The notes under the pieces were generated by a model. It did not search any database. It had not been told where the DNA came from and saw only the letters and a list, made by a program, of their open reading frames with translations. This document shows positions 9,391 through 18,466 of a DNA stretch of 64,000 nt, piece after piece (within the stretch, counting starts at the first letter, position 1; each line of letters opens with the position of its first letter). Source of the DNA: Candidatus Thermochlorobacteriaceae bacterium (GTDB taxonomy: Bacteria > Bacteroidota > Chlorobiia > Chlorobiales > Thermochlorobacteraceae); contig JAJUFC010000001.1 in NCBI GenBank assembly GCA_029263855.1, forward strand, positions 186,001-250,000. Direction: 5' to 3'. A program made the position numbers and the translations under genes.

Positions 9391-11068
9391 GTGGCAAGTG
9401 ATGCACAAAAATGGCAACATTCGCGACATTGCTGCAACTGCCGCACGCCTCATCTTAGACGACGGTCGTCGATTCAAAGTAACCACCGTTACCGACATCA
9501 CCGAGCGCAAGTGGATTGAACGCCAACTGCGATACCAAGCCAACCTGCTTCAACAGGTCTCCGAAGCCATCATCTCTGTTGATAACAACTTCAAAATCAC
9601 GAGTTGGAACAAAGCCGCCGAAACCATGTATGGTTGGAAAGCAAATGAAGTGGTTGGAAAGCAGATTCACCAAGTTTTGCCGACGAGATATTTAAATGAT
9701 ACCAACGATGAAGTTGCGCTAACGGTTCTGCAAACCACAGGCGAATGGACCGGCGAAGTGATTCAACCCAAAAAAGATGAAACGGAGATAGTGGTGCACT
9801 CAAGCGTTTCGTTGCTCTACGATACAGACGGCAAGGTGATTGGAACGGTGGCAATCAATCGCGACATCACCGCGCAAAAAGCCATCGAGCGCGAGCGCAC
9901 TGAACTTTATGAGCAACTCCAACAACTTCAAAAAATGGAAGCCATCGGCACGCTTTCGGGCGGCATTGCGCACGACTTTAACAACATTTTAGCCGCGACT
10001 TTGGGCAACGCCAATTTGATTCTTGAAAAAGCAACAGATGAGAAATTGAAGCGATATGCGGAGCGCATTAAAACGGCGGCAGAGCGAGGAGCGGCTCTGA
10101 CAAGACAACTCTTAGGCTTTGCGCGTAAAGGCAAAATGGAAGTCGCTCCTGTTGACCTCATGCAAAGCGTGAGAAATGTGGTGGAAATGTTAGAGCATTC
10201 TACGGATAAACGCATACAAATTCGAATAGAATCCATCGGAAAGATTCAGAAAGTCTTAGGCGATAAAAATCAATTTGAACAAGTAATTTTGAACCTTGCT
10301 GTGAATGCCATTGATGCCATGATACCTACACTGGGAGAAAAGCGTGAAGGAATACTCTCGTTCACGCTGAAAATGGAAAACCCCCCCAATGAGAATCAAA
10401 ACGCACGTCAATCTTATTTGCATCTTGCGATTTCTGATTCAGGCACGGGAATCCCGAAAGAAATTCGAAACAAAATTTTTGAACCCTTCTTCACGACGAA
10501 AGAAGTGGGAAAGGGCACAGGGTTGGGATTGGCAATGGTCTATGGGATTGTAAAAAATCATCATGGCAAAATTGAAATCGACTCTGAAGTCGGAAAAGGA
10601 ACAACCGTGTATGTGTATTTACCCACGGCTTGGACAAGCACTGACCGAAAAGAACAGATAACGGAAGAAAAACAACGCATGCAACTCTCCTCAAACAAAA
10701 AAATTCTCATCGTCGATGACGAGGAGATGCTTCGCGAGTTGCTTGTTGAGCAACTGGTTGAAGCGGGATACGCGGTCTATGAAGCGTCAGATGGACTTGA
10801 AGCAATAAAGATGCTCAATCACTTAAAGGCGGAACAAATACGCATAGATGCAGTTGTGCTGGATATGAACATGCCAAAGATGGACGGCGCGAAAGCCTTT
10901 GCAGAAATCCGAATGATGTTCCCTAAAATGCCGATTTTGATTGCGACCGGTTTTGCGCAAGATGAAGTGGTGCAGAAGTTGTTGGAAAGCGGCGCAAATG
11001 GCATGCTCTCAAAGCCTTACAATGTCAAGGAACTGCTCGAGAAACTCAAAGAGATTCACGAGATGTAA
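9287..11068 (+). CDS. PAS hybrid histidine kinase, C-terminal fragment with receiver
   Basis: This is the continuation of the preceding fragment. True coding starts near 9340, after the A run; if translated separately, an ATG at 9401 is available. It encodes the end of the second PAS domain with a DITERK PAC tail, a third PAS domain ([18 protein letters not shown]), a HisKA domain with His in [14 protein letters not shown], and a HATPase domain with N-box [10 protein letters not shown] and G-boxes DSGTGIP and [15 protein letters not shown]-terminal receiver domain has VDDEEM, phospho-acceptor Asp in [12 protein letters not shown] and Lys in SKPYN. The joined protein would be a soluble hybrid sensor kinase of about 790 residues without membrane segments. 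No separate output regulator lies next to it. Confidence 0.85.
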   Translation: MDSTLSKSCRLKFVSGQKKLHDDYIAEGTDQSAGEWQVMHKNGNIRDIAATAARLILDDGRRFKVTTVTDITERKWIERQLRYQANLLQQVSEAIISVDNNFKITSWNKAAETMYGWKANEVVGKQIHQVLPTRYLNDTNDEVALTVLQTTGEWTGEVIQPKKDETEIVVHSSVSLLYDTDGKVIGTVAINRDITAQKAIERERTELYEQLQQLQKMEAIGTLSGGIAHDFNNILAATLGNANLILEKATDEKLKRYAERIKTAAERGAALTRQLLGFARKGKMEVAPVDLMQSVRNVVEMLEHSTDKRIQIRIESIGKIQKVLGDKNQFEQVILNLAVNAIDAMIPTLGEKREGILSFTLKMENPPNENQNARQSYLHLAISDSGTGIPKEIRNKIFEPFFTTKEVGKGTGLGLAMVYGIVKNHHGKIEIDSEVGKGTTVYVYLPTAWTSTDRKEQITEEKQRMQLSSNKKILIVDDEEMLRELLVEQLVEAGYAVYEASDGLEAIKMLNHLKAEQIRIDAVVLDMNMPKMDGAKAFAEIRMMFPKMPILIATGFAQDEVVQKLLESGANGMLSKPYNVKELLEKLKEIHEM

Positions 11069-11235
11069 GAGCAAGAATCGAGTCAGGGCGCAGACGAGAG
11101 CAACAAAACGAGTTGGCAGGAATGTTCAATCTTTGAGGATTTACTGAATCCACTTAATCCCACTTCTCTGGTTGTGAATGAAGATGTAACTTCGAAAAGA
11201 AAGTAAGAGGGTGCGCATACCCCGCACGCCTTGTT

Positions 11236-11243
11236 TATTTTTG
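11236..11243 (+). promoter_or_regulatory. Putative -7 element upstream of enoyl-CoA hydratase gene
   Basis: TATTTTTG matches TAnnTTTG and lies 38 bp before the ATG at 11282. No convincing -33 TTG is visible. It argues against the in-frame start at 11231, which would overlap the promoter. Confidence 0.45.
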
Positions 11244-11281
11244 ATAATGGCTGTTATATCGCTTTCATCAACACAGACTCA

Positions 11282-12064
11282 ATGACCTACTCCGAAATTA
11301 TTTACGAAGTAACCAACCGCATTGCATATCTGACGCTCAACCGTCCCGACAAGCGCAACGCGCTCACGCCGACGCTTATCGCCGAACTCACCCACGCGCT
11401 TGAACAAGCCGAGCAAGATTCTGCCGTCAAACTCATTTTGATACAAGGGGCGGGCAAAGCCTTCTGTGCAGGGTTAGATTTGGAGATGCTCGGCACGCTT
11501 GCTCAAAAAAGCACAACCGAAAACCTTTACGATTCAGAAGCCATTGCGCGACTTTTCAAAAAAATTTACACCAATAAAAAATTGACGATTGCCAAAGTGC
11601 ATGGCGTTGCGGTTGCAGGTGGTTGTGGGATTGCGACCAGCGTCGACATCGTCGTCGCCGACTCTGAGCACGCACGCTTCGGCTACACGGAAACGCGCAT
11701 TGGCTTCGTTCCCGCCATCGTCGCCGTCTTGATTCTTCGCAAAACAAGGCACGCGGGCGTGCGCGAACTTCTGCTCCGCGCCAATCTTATTTCCGCCGAT
11801 GAAGCCTTGCGGCTTGGGCTTATCAATTACAGCGTTCCTTCAAGTGACTTGAATAAATTTACCCGCGATTTAGCCGAAGAACTCTTGAACAATGTCAGCG
11901 CGACTTCGGTTGAACTCACCAAAAAACTGCTCGCGGTTACTGAAACCATGAGCCTCGATGATGCGATAGAATTTGCTATATCACTCAACGCGCTTTCACG
12001 CACGACCGATGACTTGAAAAGGGGTATCGGCGCATTTCTAAACAAAGAAAAACCGCAATGGTGA
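11282..12064 (+). CDS. Enoyl-CoA hydratase/isomerase (crotonase) family protein
   Basis: A 260-residue crotonase-fold enzyme. The N-terminal signature LTLNRPDKRNALT, the first oxyanion-hole segment GKAFCAGLDLEML and the second HGVAVAGGCGIATSVDIVVA are all present. ETRIGFVPA holds a Glu at the position of the catalytic Glu of hydratases. Family members act on acyl-CoA in the cytoplasm, in fatty-acid or branched-chain degradation or methylglutaconyl-CoA hydration; the sequence does not tell which. The ATG at 11282 is chosen because it starts the conserved domain directly. The stop overlaps the start of the SPOR gene by 7 bases, so the two are probably co-translated. Confidence 0.88.
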   Translation: MTYSEIIYEVTNRIAYLTLNRPDKRNALTPTLIAELTHALEQAEQDSAVKLILIQGAGKAFCAGLDLEMLGTLAQKSTTENLYDSEAIARLFKKIYTNKKLTIAKVHGVAVAGGCGIATSVDIVVADSEHARFGYTETRIGFVPAIVAVLILRKTRHAGVRELLLRANLISADEALRLGLINYSVPSSDLNKFTRDLAEELLNNVSATSVELTKKLLAVTETMSLDDAIEFAISLNALSRTTDDLKRGIGAFLNKEKPQW

Positions 12065-12747
12065 AAACAACGCTTTTGGGATTGTGTTTGATTTTGAGCG
12101 CATCGCTTTGGGCACAATCTTTCACGAAAGAAATTTTGCAATACGCCAACGACGGAAACCGCCGCGCCTTAGAGGCACTGCGCGCACAAGCGTTGAACGA
12201 CGAAGAAAAACTCATGGTCAATGCGCTTCTGGAACTTGATGGGGCTGTGGCGGCGCGAACGTATCAATCGCTCATTGCGAAAAATCCCTCGTCGCCGTTT
12301 GTTCGCCTTGCCGATTCACGCTTGCGCGAATACAACCTTGCTGTCGGCGGCGGATACGCTTCCACTGCACCGGTGCCCGCCGTTCCTGAACCCAAACCGA
12401 TTGAACCTAAACCGACTGCGCCGAAACCCGCCGAGCCGAAAGCATCGGAAACAAGACCGAGCGAAACGCAACTTTCTGATGTCTTGCCCAAGCCTGTTCC
12501 GAACAAAGCGGCGAGTTCGGGCTTGATTCGATTTACAATTCAGTTCGGAAGTTTTTTTTCACGCGCACAAGCGGAAACGTTGCAAAAGCAGTTGCGTTCA
12601 AAAGTAACGACGCGCATCGTTGAACTCAACGACGATTCAGGCAGAACGGCATATAAAGTTCGCTCTGAATCATTTTACAATTCAAAGTCTGAAGCCACTG
12701 ATGCGGCGAAGAAATTAAATCTTGATTTTTATGTCGTCGCCGAATAG
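12058..12747 (+). CDS. SPOR domain-containing exported protein
   Basis: A 229-residue protein with a signal peptide (LCLILSASLWA-Q, cleaved near residue 20) and a helical N-terminal region that looks like a short tetratricopeptide-type segment. A Pro/Lys/Glu linker (about residues 105-150, repeats of EPKP and APKPAEPK) leads to a C-terminal SPOR domain (about 155-229, FTIQFGSFFSRAQAETLQKQL). SPOR domains bind glycan strands stripped of peptides, mainly at division sites, so a periplasmic peptidoglycan role is likely. It overlaps the crotonase-family gene upstream and is followed 15 bp later by the sigma-54 activator gene. Confidence 0.85.
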   Translation: MVKTTLLGLCLILSASLWAQSFTKEILQYANDGNRRALEALRAQALNDEEKLMVNALLELDGAVAARTYQSLIAKNPSSPFVRLADSRLREYNLAVGGGYASTAPVPAVPEPKPIEPKPTAPKPAEPKASETRPSETQLSDVLPKPVPNKAASSGLIRFTIQFGSFFSRAQAETLQKQLRSKVTTRIVELNDDSGRTAYKVRSESFYNSKSEATDAAKKLNLDFYVVAE

Positions 12748-12762
12748 GAATGAGAACGAGCC

Positions 12763-13971
12763 ATGAAACATGAAACGGTCATAATTGGCACATCGCCGAA
12801 AATTCTTGAAGCGATTGCCTTTGCGGAACAAGTCGCAAAGACGGATGTCAATGTGCTTTTAACGGGCGAAAGCGGCACGGGCAAGGAAGTCTTTGCGCGA
12901 TTCATTCACGAGAAAAGCCTGCGCGCCTCCGAAAAATTCATTCCAATCAACTGCGGCGCGTTGCCCCAAGGCGTGTTGGAATCCGAGCTCTTCGGACACG
13001 AGAAAGGCTCATTTACAGGTGCCGTCTCACAGCGCAAAGGCTACTTTGAAAGCGCGGACGGTGGCACGATTTTTCTCGATGAAATCGGCGAAATGCCGAT
13101 CGAGACCCAAGTGAAACTGCTTCGCGTTTTGGAGACGGGCGAATTTTTGCGCGTTGGCTCTTCGGAAACTCGACACACGAATGTGCGCATCATCGCCGCT
13201 ACGAATCGCCGATTAGATGAAGAAGTGCAGCGAAAGCACTTTCGCGAAGACCTTTATTTTCGGCTTCGAACCGTTGAAATCAAACTCCCGCCGCTCCGCG
13301 AGCGCAAGCAGGACATTTTAACCCTTGCCGAAAAGTTCATTCGCGACCTCGAGAAAAAACATCGCCTCAAATTTGTCGGCTTTACATCTGATGCAACCGA
13401 ACTCTTGCTCGACTATGAATGGCCCGGCAATGTGCGCGAACTTCGCAACGTGATTGAATCGCTCATCGTTTTGGAGCGCGGCGAAAAAATTGATGCCTCA
13501 ACGCTCATGAAGTATTTGCAACCGTCTCCGACCGAAAGGCTTTCGCCATCGCTTGTTCCGATTACGCAATCGGTTCAAAAATCTGCCGAGAATCTCATTA
13601 AACAAGAACTGATTTATCGCGCCTTGCTTCAACTGCAAGCCGATATGAACGACGTCAAATCGCTCTTGCTCAAACTTTCCGAGCGTCAAGACGCGATTGA
13701 AACCAAACAAAACATGCCGCTTCTCTTGCCTGAACCCGAGAAACCCCGCGAAGAAAGTTTGCGCGAGTTGCTTCAATCGTTTTATGACCGCCGTGTCGAC
13801 GAAGAAAATTCGCCTTCACTTCAAGAATTGGAACGATACGCGATTGAACAAACTTTGAAGCGCGTTGGGGGCAGTCGTCGCAAAGCCGCAAAACTTTTGG
13901 GCATCACAGAACGCACGCTCTACCGAAAAATTCACGAATATGACTTGCAGCATATTCACCCTCAAAAGTGA
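12763..13971 (+). CDS. Sigma-54-dependent transcriptional activator (AAA+ plus Fis-type HTH)
   Basis: A 402-residue enhancer-binding protein that begins directly with the AAA+ domain (about 5-240). Walker A is GESGTGKE, Walker B is GGTIFLDEIGE, and the sigma-54 contact loop reads GSFTGA instead of the usual GAFTGA. Arginine-finger region LYFRLRTVEI and the PGNVRELRN motif follow. After a long helical linker (about 265-345) comes a Fis-type helix-turn-helix at the C-terminus (RKAAKLLGITERTLYRKI). There is no N-terminal sensor or receiver domain, as in PspF, so control must come from a partner. A small stand-alone REC-like protein is encoded 40 bp downstream and is a candidate. Confidence 0.9.
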   Translation: MKHETVIIGTSPKILEAIAFAEQVAKTDVNVLLTGESGTGKEVFARFIHEKSLRASEKFIPINCGALPQGVLESELFGHEKGSFTGAVSQRKGYFESADGGTIFLDEIGEMPIETQVKLLRVLETGEFLRVGSSETRHTNVRIIAATNRRLDEEVQRKHFREDLYFRLRTVEIKLPPLRERKQDILTLAEKFIRDLEKKHRLKFVGFTSDATELLLDYEWPGNVRELRNVIESLIVLERGEKIDASTLMKYLQPSPTERLSPSLVPITQSVQKSAENLIKQELIYRALLQLQADMNDVKSLLLKLSERQDAIETKQNMPLLLPEPEKPREESLRELLQSFYDRRVDEENSPSLQELERYAIEQTLKRVGGSRRKAAKLLGITERTLYRKIHEYDLQHIHPQK

Positions 13972-14011
13972 GTTGATACAATCATCTAAAACAACTTGAC
14001 ACATTACTACT

Positions 14012-14341
14012 ATGATTTACCTGTTCATCAACGATATGATTTTCCAAAGCCGCGTCGAGAACGAACTGCGCAATCTTGACCTCAAAGGCAAGTTCGTCAA
14101 GTCCGTCGATGAAGTACAGGAGCTCGGCAAGAATACCTTTGCGATATTTGATTTAAGCGACACCGCCAATTTGGATAACCTGAAAAAATTTCGCGAGAAG
14201 TTTTCCCAAGTGAAAACCCTTGCGTTCTTGCCGCATGTCAACGAAGAATTGAAACAAAAAGCCGTTTCGCTTGGTTGCTCATCGGTAATTGCGCGCTTTG
14301 AATTCACAAAAAACTTGCGCGCGATTTTGCAAGGGAAATAA
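14012..14341 (+). CDS. Small receiver-like protein, unknown function
   Basis: This 109-residue protein has alternating beta strands and helices (IYLFIND, TFAIFDLSD, VKTLAFLPHV, CSSVIARFEF) that follow the layout of a response-regulator receiver. The Asp in AIFDLSD sits where the phospho-acceptor would be, but the usual acidic pair near the N-terminus is reduced to one Asp (IND) and the conserved Thr/Ser and Lys are not clear. It is probably a degenerate receiver that acts by protein contact. Its place directly after a sigma-54 activator without its own input domain suggests a partner of that protein. That link is inference. Confidence 0.55.
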   Translation: MIYLFINDMIFQSRVENELRNLDLKGKFVKSVDEVQELGKNTFAIFDLSDTANLDNLKKFREKFSQVKTLAFLPHVNEELKQKAVSLGCSSVIARFEFTKNLRAILQGK

Positions 14342-14410
14342 ATTCGACGCGCACAGTCCGACAATATTTACAACCACATTTTGAATCCGGTTTCAATCAA
14401 CTCAATCCAA

Positions 14411-14899
14411 ATGTTTGAACTCTCTGAAATTTCTGCTCAATCCAAAACTGACTTCTACAAGTCGCTCACCGCGCAACTTTATCACTTGCTCGAAGGCGAG
14501 CGCGATTTTCTCGCCAACGCGGCGAACTTTTCCGCGTTGCTCTTCTACTCAATGCCCGATGTGAATTGGGTCGGCTTCTACTTCTACAAGGGCGGCGGCT
14601 TGGTCTTGGGTCCGTTTCAAGGAAAGCCTGCATGTGTGCGCATTGCGATTGGCAAGGGCGTGTGCGGAACGGCGGCGGAAAAAATGAAAACCGTCGTCGT
14701 GAAAAATGTTCACGAGTTTCCTGGTCATATCGCCTGCGACAGCGCGTCGAACTCGGAAATCGTCGCGCCGCTCATCAAGCAAGGCAGGCTGATTGGCGTG
14801 TTGGACATCGACAGTCCTCAATTAAGCCGCTTTGACGAAGAAGACAAGGCAGGGCTTGAGAATTTGGTCGAACTGCTTCTTTCATCAAGCGACGTCTGA
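14411..14899 (+). CDS. msrC: Free methionine-(R)-sulfoxide reductase (GAF domain)
   Basis: A 162-residue single GAF-domain protein matching the fRMsr family, which reduces free L-methionine-(R)-sulfoxide with thioredoxin in the cytoplasm. The family signature is clear: NWVGFYFYKGG, LGPFQGKPACVRI, GVCGTAAE, FPGHIACDSASNSEIV and GVLDIDS. The three cysteines used in catalysis and disulfide exchange (in ACVRI, GVCGTA and HIACD) are all present. The ATG at 14411 is preferred over an upstream in-frame TTG at 14381. The next gene, an ABC ATPase, starts 4 bases after its stop. Confidence 0.88.
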   Translation: MFELSEISAQSKTDFYKSLTAQLYHLLEGERDFLANAANFSALLFYSMPDVNWVGFYFYKGGGLVLGPFQGKPACVRIAIGKGVCGTAAEKMKTVVVKNVHEFPGHIACDSASNSEIVAPLIKQGRLIGVLDIDSPQLSRFDEEDKAGLENLVELLLSSSDV

Positions 14900-14903
14900 G
14901 CGT

Positions 14904-15935
14904 ATGTCGCTGCGCGCTGAACGCCTAACCAAATCTTACGGCAAAACGCCCGTCTTACGCGAAGTTTCCTTTGCGTGCGGAAGTGGCGAGTTTTTCTCGA
15001 TTCTCGGCAAATCGGGTAGCGGAAAAACGACGCTCATCCGCATTATTGCAGGGCTCGAGCAAAGCGACAGCGGAAACCTTTTTCTAAACGGAACCGACAT
15101 CACTGCCTTGCCTGCTCACGCGCGCCGCATTCCGCTGGTGTTTCAAAACTACGCGCTCTTTCCGCACCTCTCCGTGCTTGAAAACGTTGCCTTTGGCTTG
15201 CGCGAACAAAAGAAACCTGAATCCGAAATTCGCACCATCGTTTTGGAAACGCTTAAACTGCTTTCCATTGACGACAAAATGTATCGCTTGCCTGCCGAAC
15301 TTTCTGGTGGCGAACAGCAACGTGTTGCCATTGCGCGCGCCTTAGCCGTTGGCTCTCCGATTACGCTCCTCGATGAGCCGCTCTCAAACCTTGATGCCGA
15401 ACTTCGACGCGCGATGCAGAAAGAATTGAAATCGATTCAACGCAAAACCGGACGCACGTTCATTTACATCACGCACGACCAAGAAGAAGCCCTCACGCTC
15501 TCCGACAAAATTTTGATTTTGCAAAACGGCATGGCACTCGAGTTTGGCTCACCCGAAGAAATTTACCATCGCCCGAAAACGCTTTACGGGGCGCGTTTTT
15601 TGGGCAATGCCAACGTGGTTCGCGTTCAAGCACTCGATAAGCATCATTTGAAAACAGAGGCGGGTTTAGTTTTAGCACACCGCGAAACTTTACAAGGTCG
15701 ATATTTCAACGTCGTCCTTCGTCCCGAACATCTTGAAACGGTCAGCGCATTTGGCAAAAACACTTTCAGAGCCGAAGTGCTTACGAGTTATTTCAAGGGT
15801 GCGTTTTTTGAGCATATCATTCGCCTTGAAGGCGTTACGCTCACGATGATTTCCCCGAAGCCGCTCCCCGCAGAGCCGCTCATTTGTGTGAGCAAGTTTT
15901 TTATCTTCCCGCTTGACGAGTCGCACACCGAATAA
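14904..15935 (+). CDS. ABC transporter ATPase of the CysA/PotA/FbpC type
   Basis: A 343-residue ATP-binding subunit. Walker A is GKSGSGKTT, the Q-loop is VFQNYALFPHLSV, the signature is LSGGEQQRVAIARALA, Walker B is ITLLDEPLSNLD and the switch His is in THDQEEAL. A TOBE-like C-terminal domain starts near residue 245 (RFLGNANVVRVQ; VVLRPEHLETV). This type energises importers for sulfate, molybdate, iron(III), polyamines or sugars. No permease or binding protein is encoded beside it, so its partners must lie elsewhere and the substrate cannot be named. ATG at 14904 is used because the upstream part of the frame lies in the fRMsr gene. Confidence 0.88.
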   Translation: MSLRAERLTKSYGKTPVLREVSFACGSGEFFSILGKSGSGKTTLIRIIAGLEQSDSGNLFLNGTDITALPAHARRIPLVFQNYALFPHLSVLENVAFGLREQKKPESEIRTIVLETLKLLSIDDKMYRLPAELSGGEQQRVAIARALAVGSPITLLDEPLSNLDAELRRAMQKELKSIQRKTGRTFIYITHDQEEALTLSDKILILQNGMALEFGSPEEIYHRPKTLYGARFLGNANVVRVQALDKHHLKTEAGLVLAHRETLQGRYFNVVLRPEHLETVSAFGKNTFRAEVLTSYFKGAFFEHIIRLEGVTLTMISPKPLPAEPLICVSKFFIFPLDESHTE

Positions 15936-15941
15936 TGTTCC

Positions 15942-16640
15942 ATGAAAAAAGTTTTTCTCATCGAAGATGATTTGGCGATTGCCCTCGCCCTTCACGACAC
16001 GCTTAAAGCCGAGCATTACGACGTCGCGCATTTCGCTGACGGCAAAAAAGGCTTCGATGCAACCCTCGCTCAATCGCCTGATTTGCTTTTGCTTGATTGG
16101 ATGTTGCCAAACAAAAACGGAATCGAGATTTGCAAAGACCTTCGCGCACAAGGCTTTCGCGCACCTATCTTAATGCTCACGAGCAAATCCGACGAAGCCG
16201 ATAAAGTGTTGGGATTGGAATTCGGCGCAGACGACTATCTCACCAAGCCGTTCAGCCTGCGCGAACTTTTGGCGCGAATGAAAGCCCTGCTTCGCCGCGC
16301 CACGCCAAACGCGCTCACGCAATCCGCCGATGAAATCAAACGCGGACTCTTTTCGCTCAATCTCAAAACCCGCCAATCGCACTACAACCAAACGCCGCTT
16401 GAACTTCTTCCGAAAGAATTTGAAATGCTCCGATTTTTTTTGGAGCGCGACGGCGAAGCGATTTCGCGTTACGAACTGCTCGATAAAGTTTGGAGCGTTT
16501 CAACCGAAGTAACGACGCGCACGATTGACGAACACATCAGAAAACTTCGCAAAAAAATCGGCGACGATGTCGAGAGTCCGAAGCATATTTTCACGATTCA
16601 CGGATTTGGCTATCGCTTTCAAAGCGGCGCGCCGACTTAA
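15942..16640 (+). CDS. OmpR/PhoB-family response regulator
   Basis: A 232-residue two-domain regulator. The receiver (about 1-120) has IEDD, the phospho-acceptor Asp in LLLLDWMLPNKNG, Thr/Ser in LMLTSKSD and Lys in YLTKPFS. The C-terminal winged helix (about 135-230) has the usual TRTIDEHIRKLRKKIG recognition-helix region. It starts 6 bases after the ABC ATPase gene. No histidine kinase is adjacent, so it is an orphan regulator in this window. Confidence 0.9.
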   Translation: MKKVFLIEDDLAIALALHDTLKAEHYDVAHFADGKKGFDATLAQSPDLLLLDWMLPNKNGIEICKDLRAQGFRAPILMLTSKSDEADKVLGLEFGADDYLTKPFSLRELLARMKALLRRATPNALTQSADEIKRGLFSLNLKTRQSHYNQTPLELLPKEFEMLRFFLERDGEAISRYELLDKVWSVSTEVTTRTIDEHIRKLRKKIGDDVESPKHIFTIHGFGYRFQSGAPT

Positions 16641-16654
16641 ACGCCATCGCGATT

Positions 16655-17416
16655 ATGATTACAAACCAAACCTCTCGCTTTTCCGACAAAGTCGCTTATT
16701 ACGCGAAATATCGCCCCTCTTACCCTATCGAGTTAATTAGCTTGTTGGAAAAAGAAGGCGGATTGAACGCACACAGCGTCGTCGCTGACGTGGGTAGCGG
16801 CACAGGCATTTCAAGCGAACCGTTTTTGAAATTGGGTTGCAAGGTTTTCGGCATCGAGCCAAACGACAATATGCGAGAAGTCGCTGAATCTTCTTTGAAA
16901 GCGTATCCGAACTTTCATAGCGTCAAGGCAACGGCGGAAGCGACGACGCTCAATGCCGCAAGCGTCGATTTCGTCGTCGCCGCGCAAGCGTTTCATTGGT
17001 TTGAAGTCGCCGCGACGCGAAAAGAATTTCAACGCATTTTGAAGCCCAACGGAATGGCGATTCTCGTTTGGAACGAGCGAAAGGTCGGCATTCCGTTTTT
17101 AGACGATTATGAGCGTTTCTTGCAACGCTTCGGCACGGATTACAAAGAAATCAAACACATTGACCCGCCCAAGTTCAAAGCCTTTTTCGGCGGCGAATAT
17201 GAAACGCGGCGGTTGGACAGCGTTCAAGAGTTCGATTTTGACGGTCTGAAAGGTCGCCTGCTTTCCAGTTCATACATTCCAAAAGAAACCGACGATGCTT
17301 TCGCGCCGATGCTCGCGGAACTTCAACGTTTGTTTGAACTTTATGAACAAAACGGCAAGGTGAAGTTTGAAATGGACACGCTGATTTTTTGGGGTTCTCT
17401 CGCGACCGAAGTTTGA
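16655..17416 (+). CDS. Class I SAM-dependent methyltransferase
   Basis: A 253-residue Rossmann-fold methyltransferase. Motif I is VVADVGSGTGISSEPF (about residue 45), motif II FGIEPNDNMREVA, then VKATAEATTL and VDFVVAAQAFHWFE, the pattern of the Methyltransf_11 / ubiE-like group. The AFHWFE motif followed by EFQRILKPNGMAILVWNER is typical of uncharacterised small-molecule methyltransferases of this family. The substrate is unknown. It lies between a response regulator and an alpha/beta hydrolase in a closely packed run of genes. Confidence 0.85.
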   Translation: MITNQTSRFSDKVAYYAKYRPSYPIELISLLEKEGGLNAHSVVADVGSGTGISSEPFLKLGCKVFGIEPNDNMREVAESSLKAYPNFHSVKATAEATTLNAASVDFVVAAQAFHWFEVAATRKEFQRILKPNGMAILVWNERKVGIPFLDDYERFLQRFGTDYKEIKHIDPPKFKAFFGGEYETRRLDSVQEFDFDGLKGRLLSSSYIPKETDDAFAPMLAELQRLFELYEQNGKVKFEMDTLIFWGSLATEV

Positions 17417-17427
17417 ATTTTTCAACG

Positions 17428-18075
17428 ATGAAACTCACGAAATCGCTCTTCCTGCAAGGCGCGGCGGGCAAATTGGAATCGCTTTACAATCCGAAAGAGT
17501 CGCCGAAATTTCTCGCCGTGTGCTGCCACCCGCACCCGCTTTATCAAGGCACGATGCACAACAAGGTAATTGTCGGCGCGGCAAATACGCTTTGGGAATT
17601 GGGCGGCGCGGTGATTCGCTTCAACTTTCGCGGCGTGATGCAAAGCGACGGCAAATACGATGACGGAATCGGCGAAGAAGAGGACGCGCGCGTCGCCAGC
17701 GAATTTATTTTGAACGAATACGCCGACTCAAACGCGCCGCTTCTCGTGTGTGGATTTTCTTTCGGCGCGTGGGTCGGCATGAAATATGGCTCAAAAGACG
17801 AGCGCGTGAAATATCTTGTTGGACTCGGCTTGCCGCTACGGCTCTTCGACGCGCCCTACCTCAAAACCTTACAAACCCCAAAACTCATCGTTTGGGGCGA
17901 TAAAGATGAATACAATCCGATGGAAAAAATTTCAAGCGTAATTGCCGACATCGCCGAGCCGAAGGTCGTTGAAATCATTGATGACGCAGACCACTTCTTC
18001 ACGGGCAAACTCCACTTGATGCGCAGGACATTGGAGCAGTGGGTTTCGCAAACGGTTTTGGCGTCGAACGCTTAA
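17428..18075 (+). CDS. Alpha/beta hydrolase
   Basis: A 215-residue alpha/beta-hydrolase. It has the HPHPLYQGTMHNKVI segment and VIRFNFRGVMQSDG strand, typical of the small hydrolases similar to YcjY/YsgA-type proteins. The nucleophile elbow is GFSFGAW. The Asp of the triad is probably in WGDKDEYN and the His in DDADHFFTG near the C-terminus. There is no signal peptide. An ATG at 17428 is chosen because the upstream extension lies within the methyltransferase gene. The natural substrate cannot be deduced. Confidence 0.82.
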   Translation: MKLTKSLFLQGAAGKLESLYNPKESPKFLAVCCHPHPLYQGTMHNKVIVGAANTLWELGGAVIRFNFRGVMQSDGKYDDGIGEEEDARVASEFILNEYADSNAPLLVCGFSFGAWVGMKYGSKDERVKYLVGLGLPLRLFDAPYLKTLQTPKLIVWGDKDEYNPMEKISSVIADIAEPKVVEIIDDADHFFTGKLHLMRRTLEQWVSQTVLASNA

Positions 18076-18079
18076 TCGT

Positions 18080-18466
18080 CTATGGCTCTTGTTTGCGAGA
18101 GAGATATTTGCGGCGAATCACTGACCCTGAAATCACGCCCGAAAGTCCGCCGATGACGATGGCGGCAAAAATGATTTGCAAGAGTTCAACCACCATGCCG
18201 CCAAAAAGAAGGAAGCGCATCAGCCAAAGCACGCAGCCGAAAAGCCCTGCAAATGCCCCAATCTGAAAGCAAACCCCAAGCGTCGGATAAACTTCGTTAG
18301 TGCGAACGTAGTGATACGCCGCAAAGCCGCCCGCGAGCATCAAGCCCATACCGCCCAACGCATTGGCGAGGTTGAGAATCGGAACGACGCTGATGAGATT
18401 GTTGATGAGTGCGCCATACATCACGGAACGCCAATAGCGCGGCGGCACATGTTGCGATTCGCTCAT
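18080..18466 (-). CDS. Small integral membrane protein, unknown function
   Basis: A 128-residue protein with three to four hydrophobic helices (about residues 18-50, 65-85, 88-115) and a Lys/Arg-rich C-terminus (RRKYLSRKQEP). Glycine zipper-like stretches (NALGGMGLMLAGGFAAYH; IGGLSGVISGS) stand out. Its start codon overlaps the dapB stop as ATGA, so it is translated after dapB. It looks like the DUF4199-like small membrane proteins common in Bacteroidota, but I cannot assign it firmly. Confidence 0.7.
   Translation of the reverse strand: MSESQHVPPRYWRSVMYGALINNLISVVPILNLANALGGMGLMLAGGFAAYHYVRTNEVYPTLGVCFQIGAFAGLFGCVLWLMRFLLFGGMVVELLQIIFAAIVIGGLSGVISGSVIRRKYLSRKQEP

Noticed and set aside
11231-11281. 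Upstream start of the enoyl-CoA hydratase gene
   Set aside because: The extension overlaps a TATTTTTG promoter element and adds residues not found in the family.
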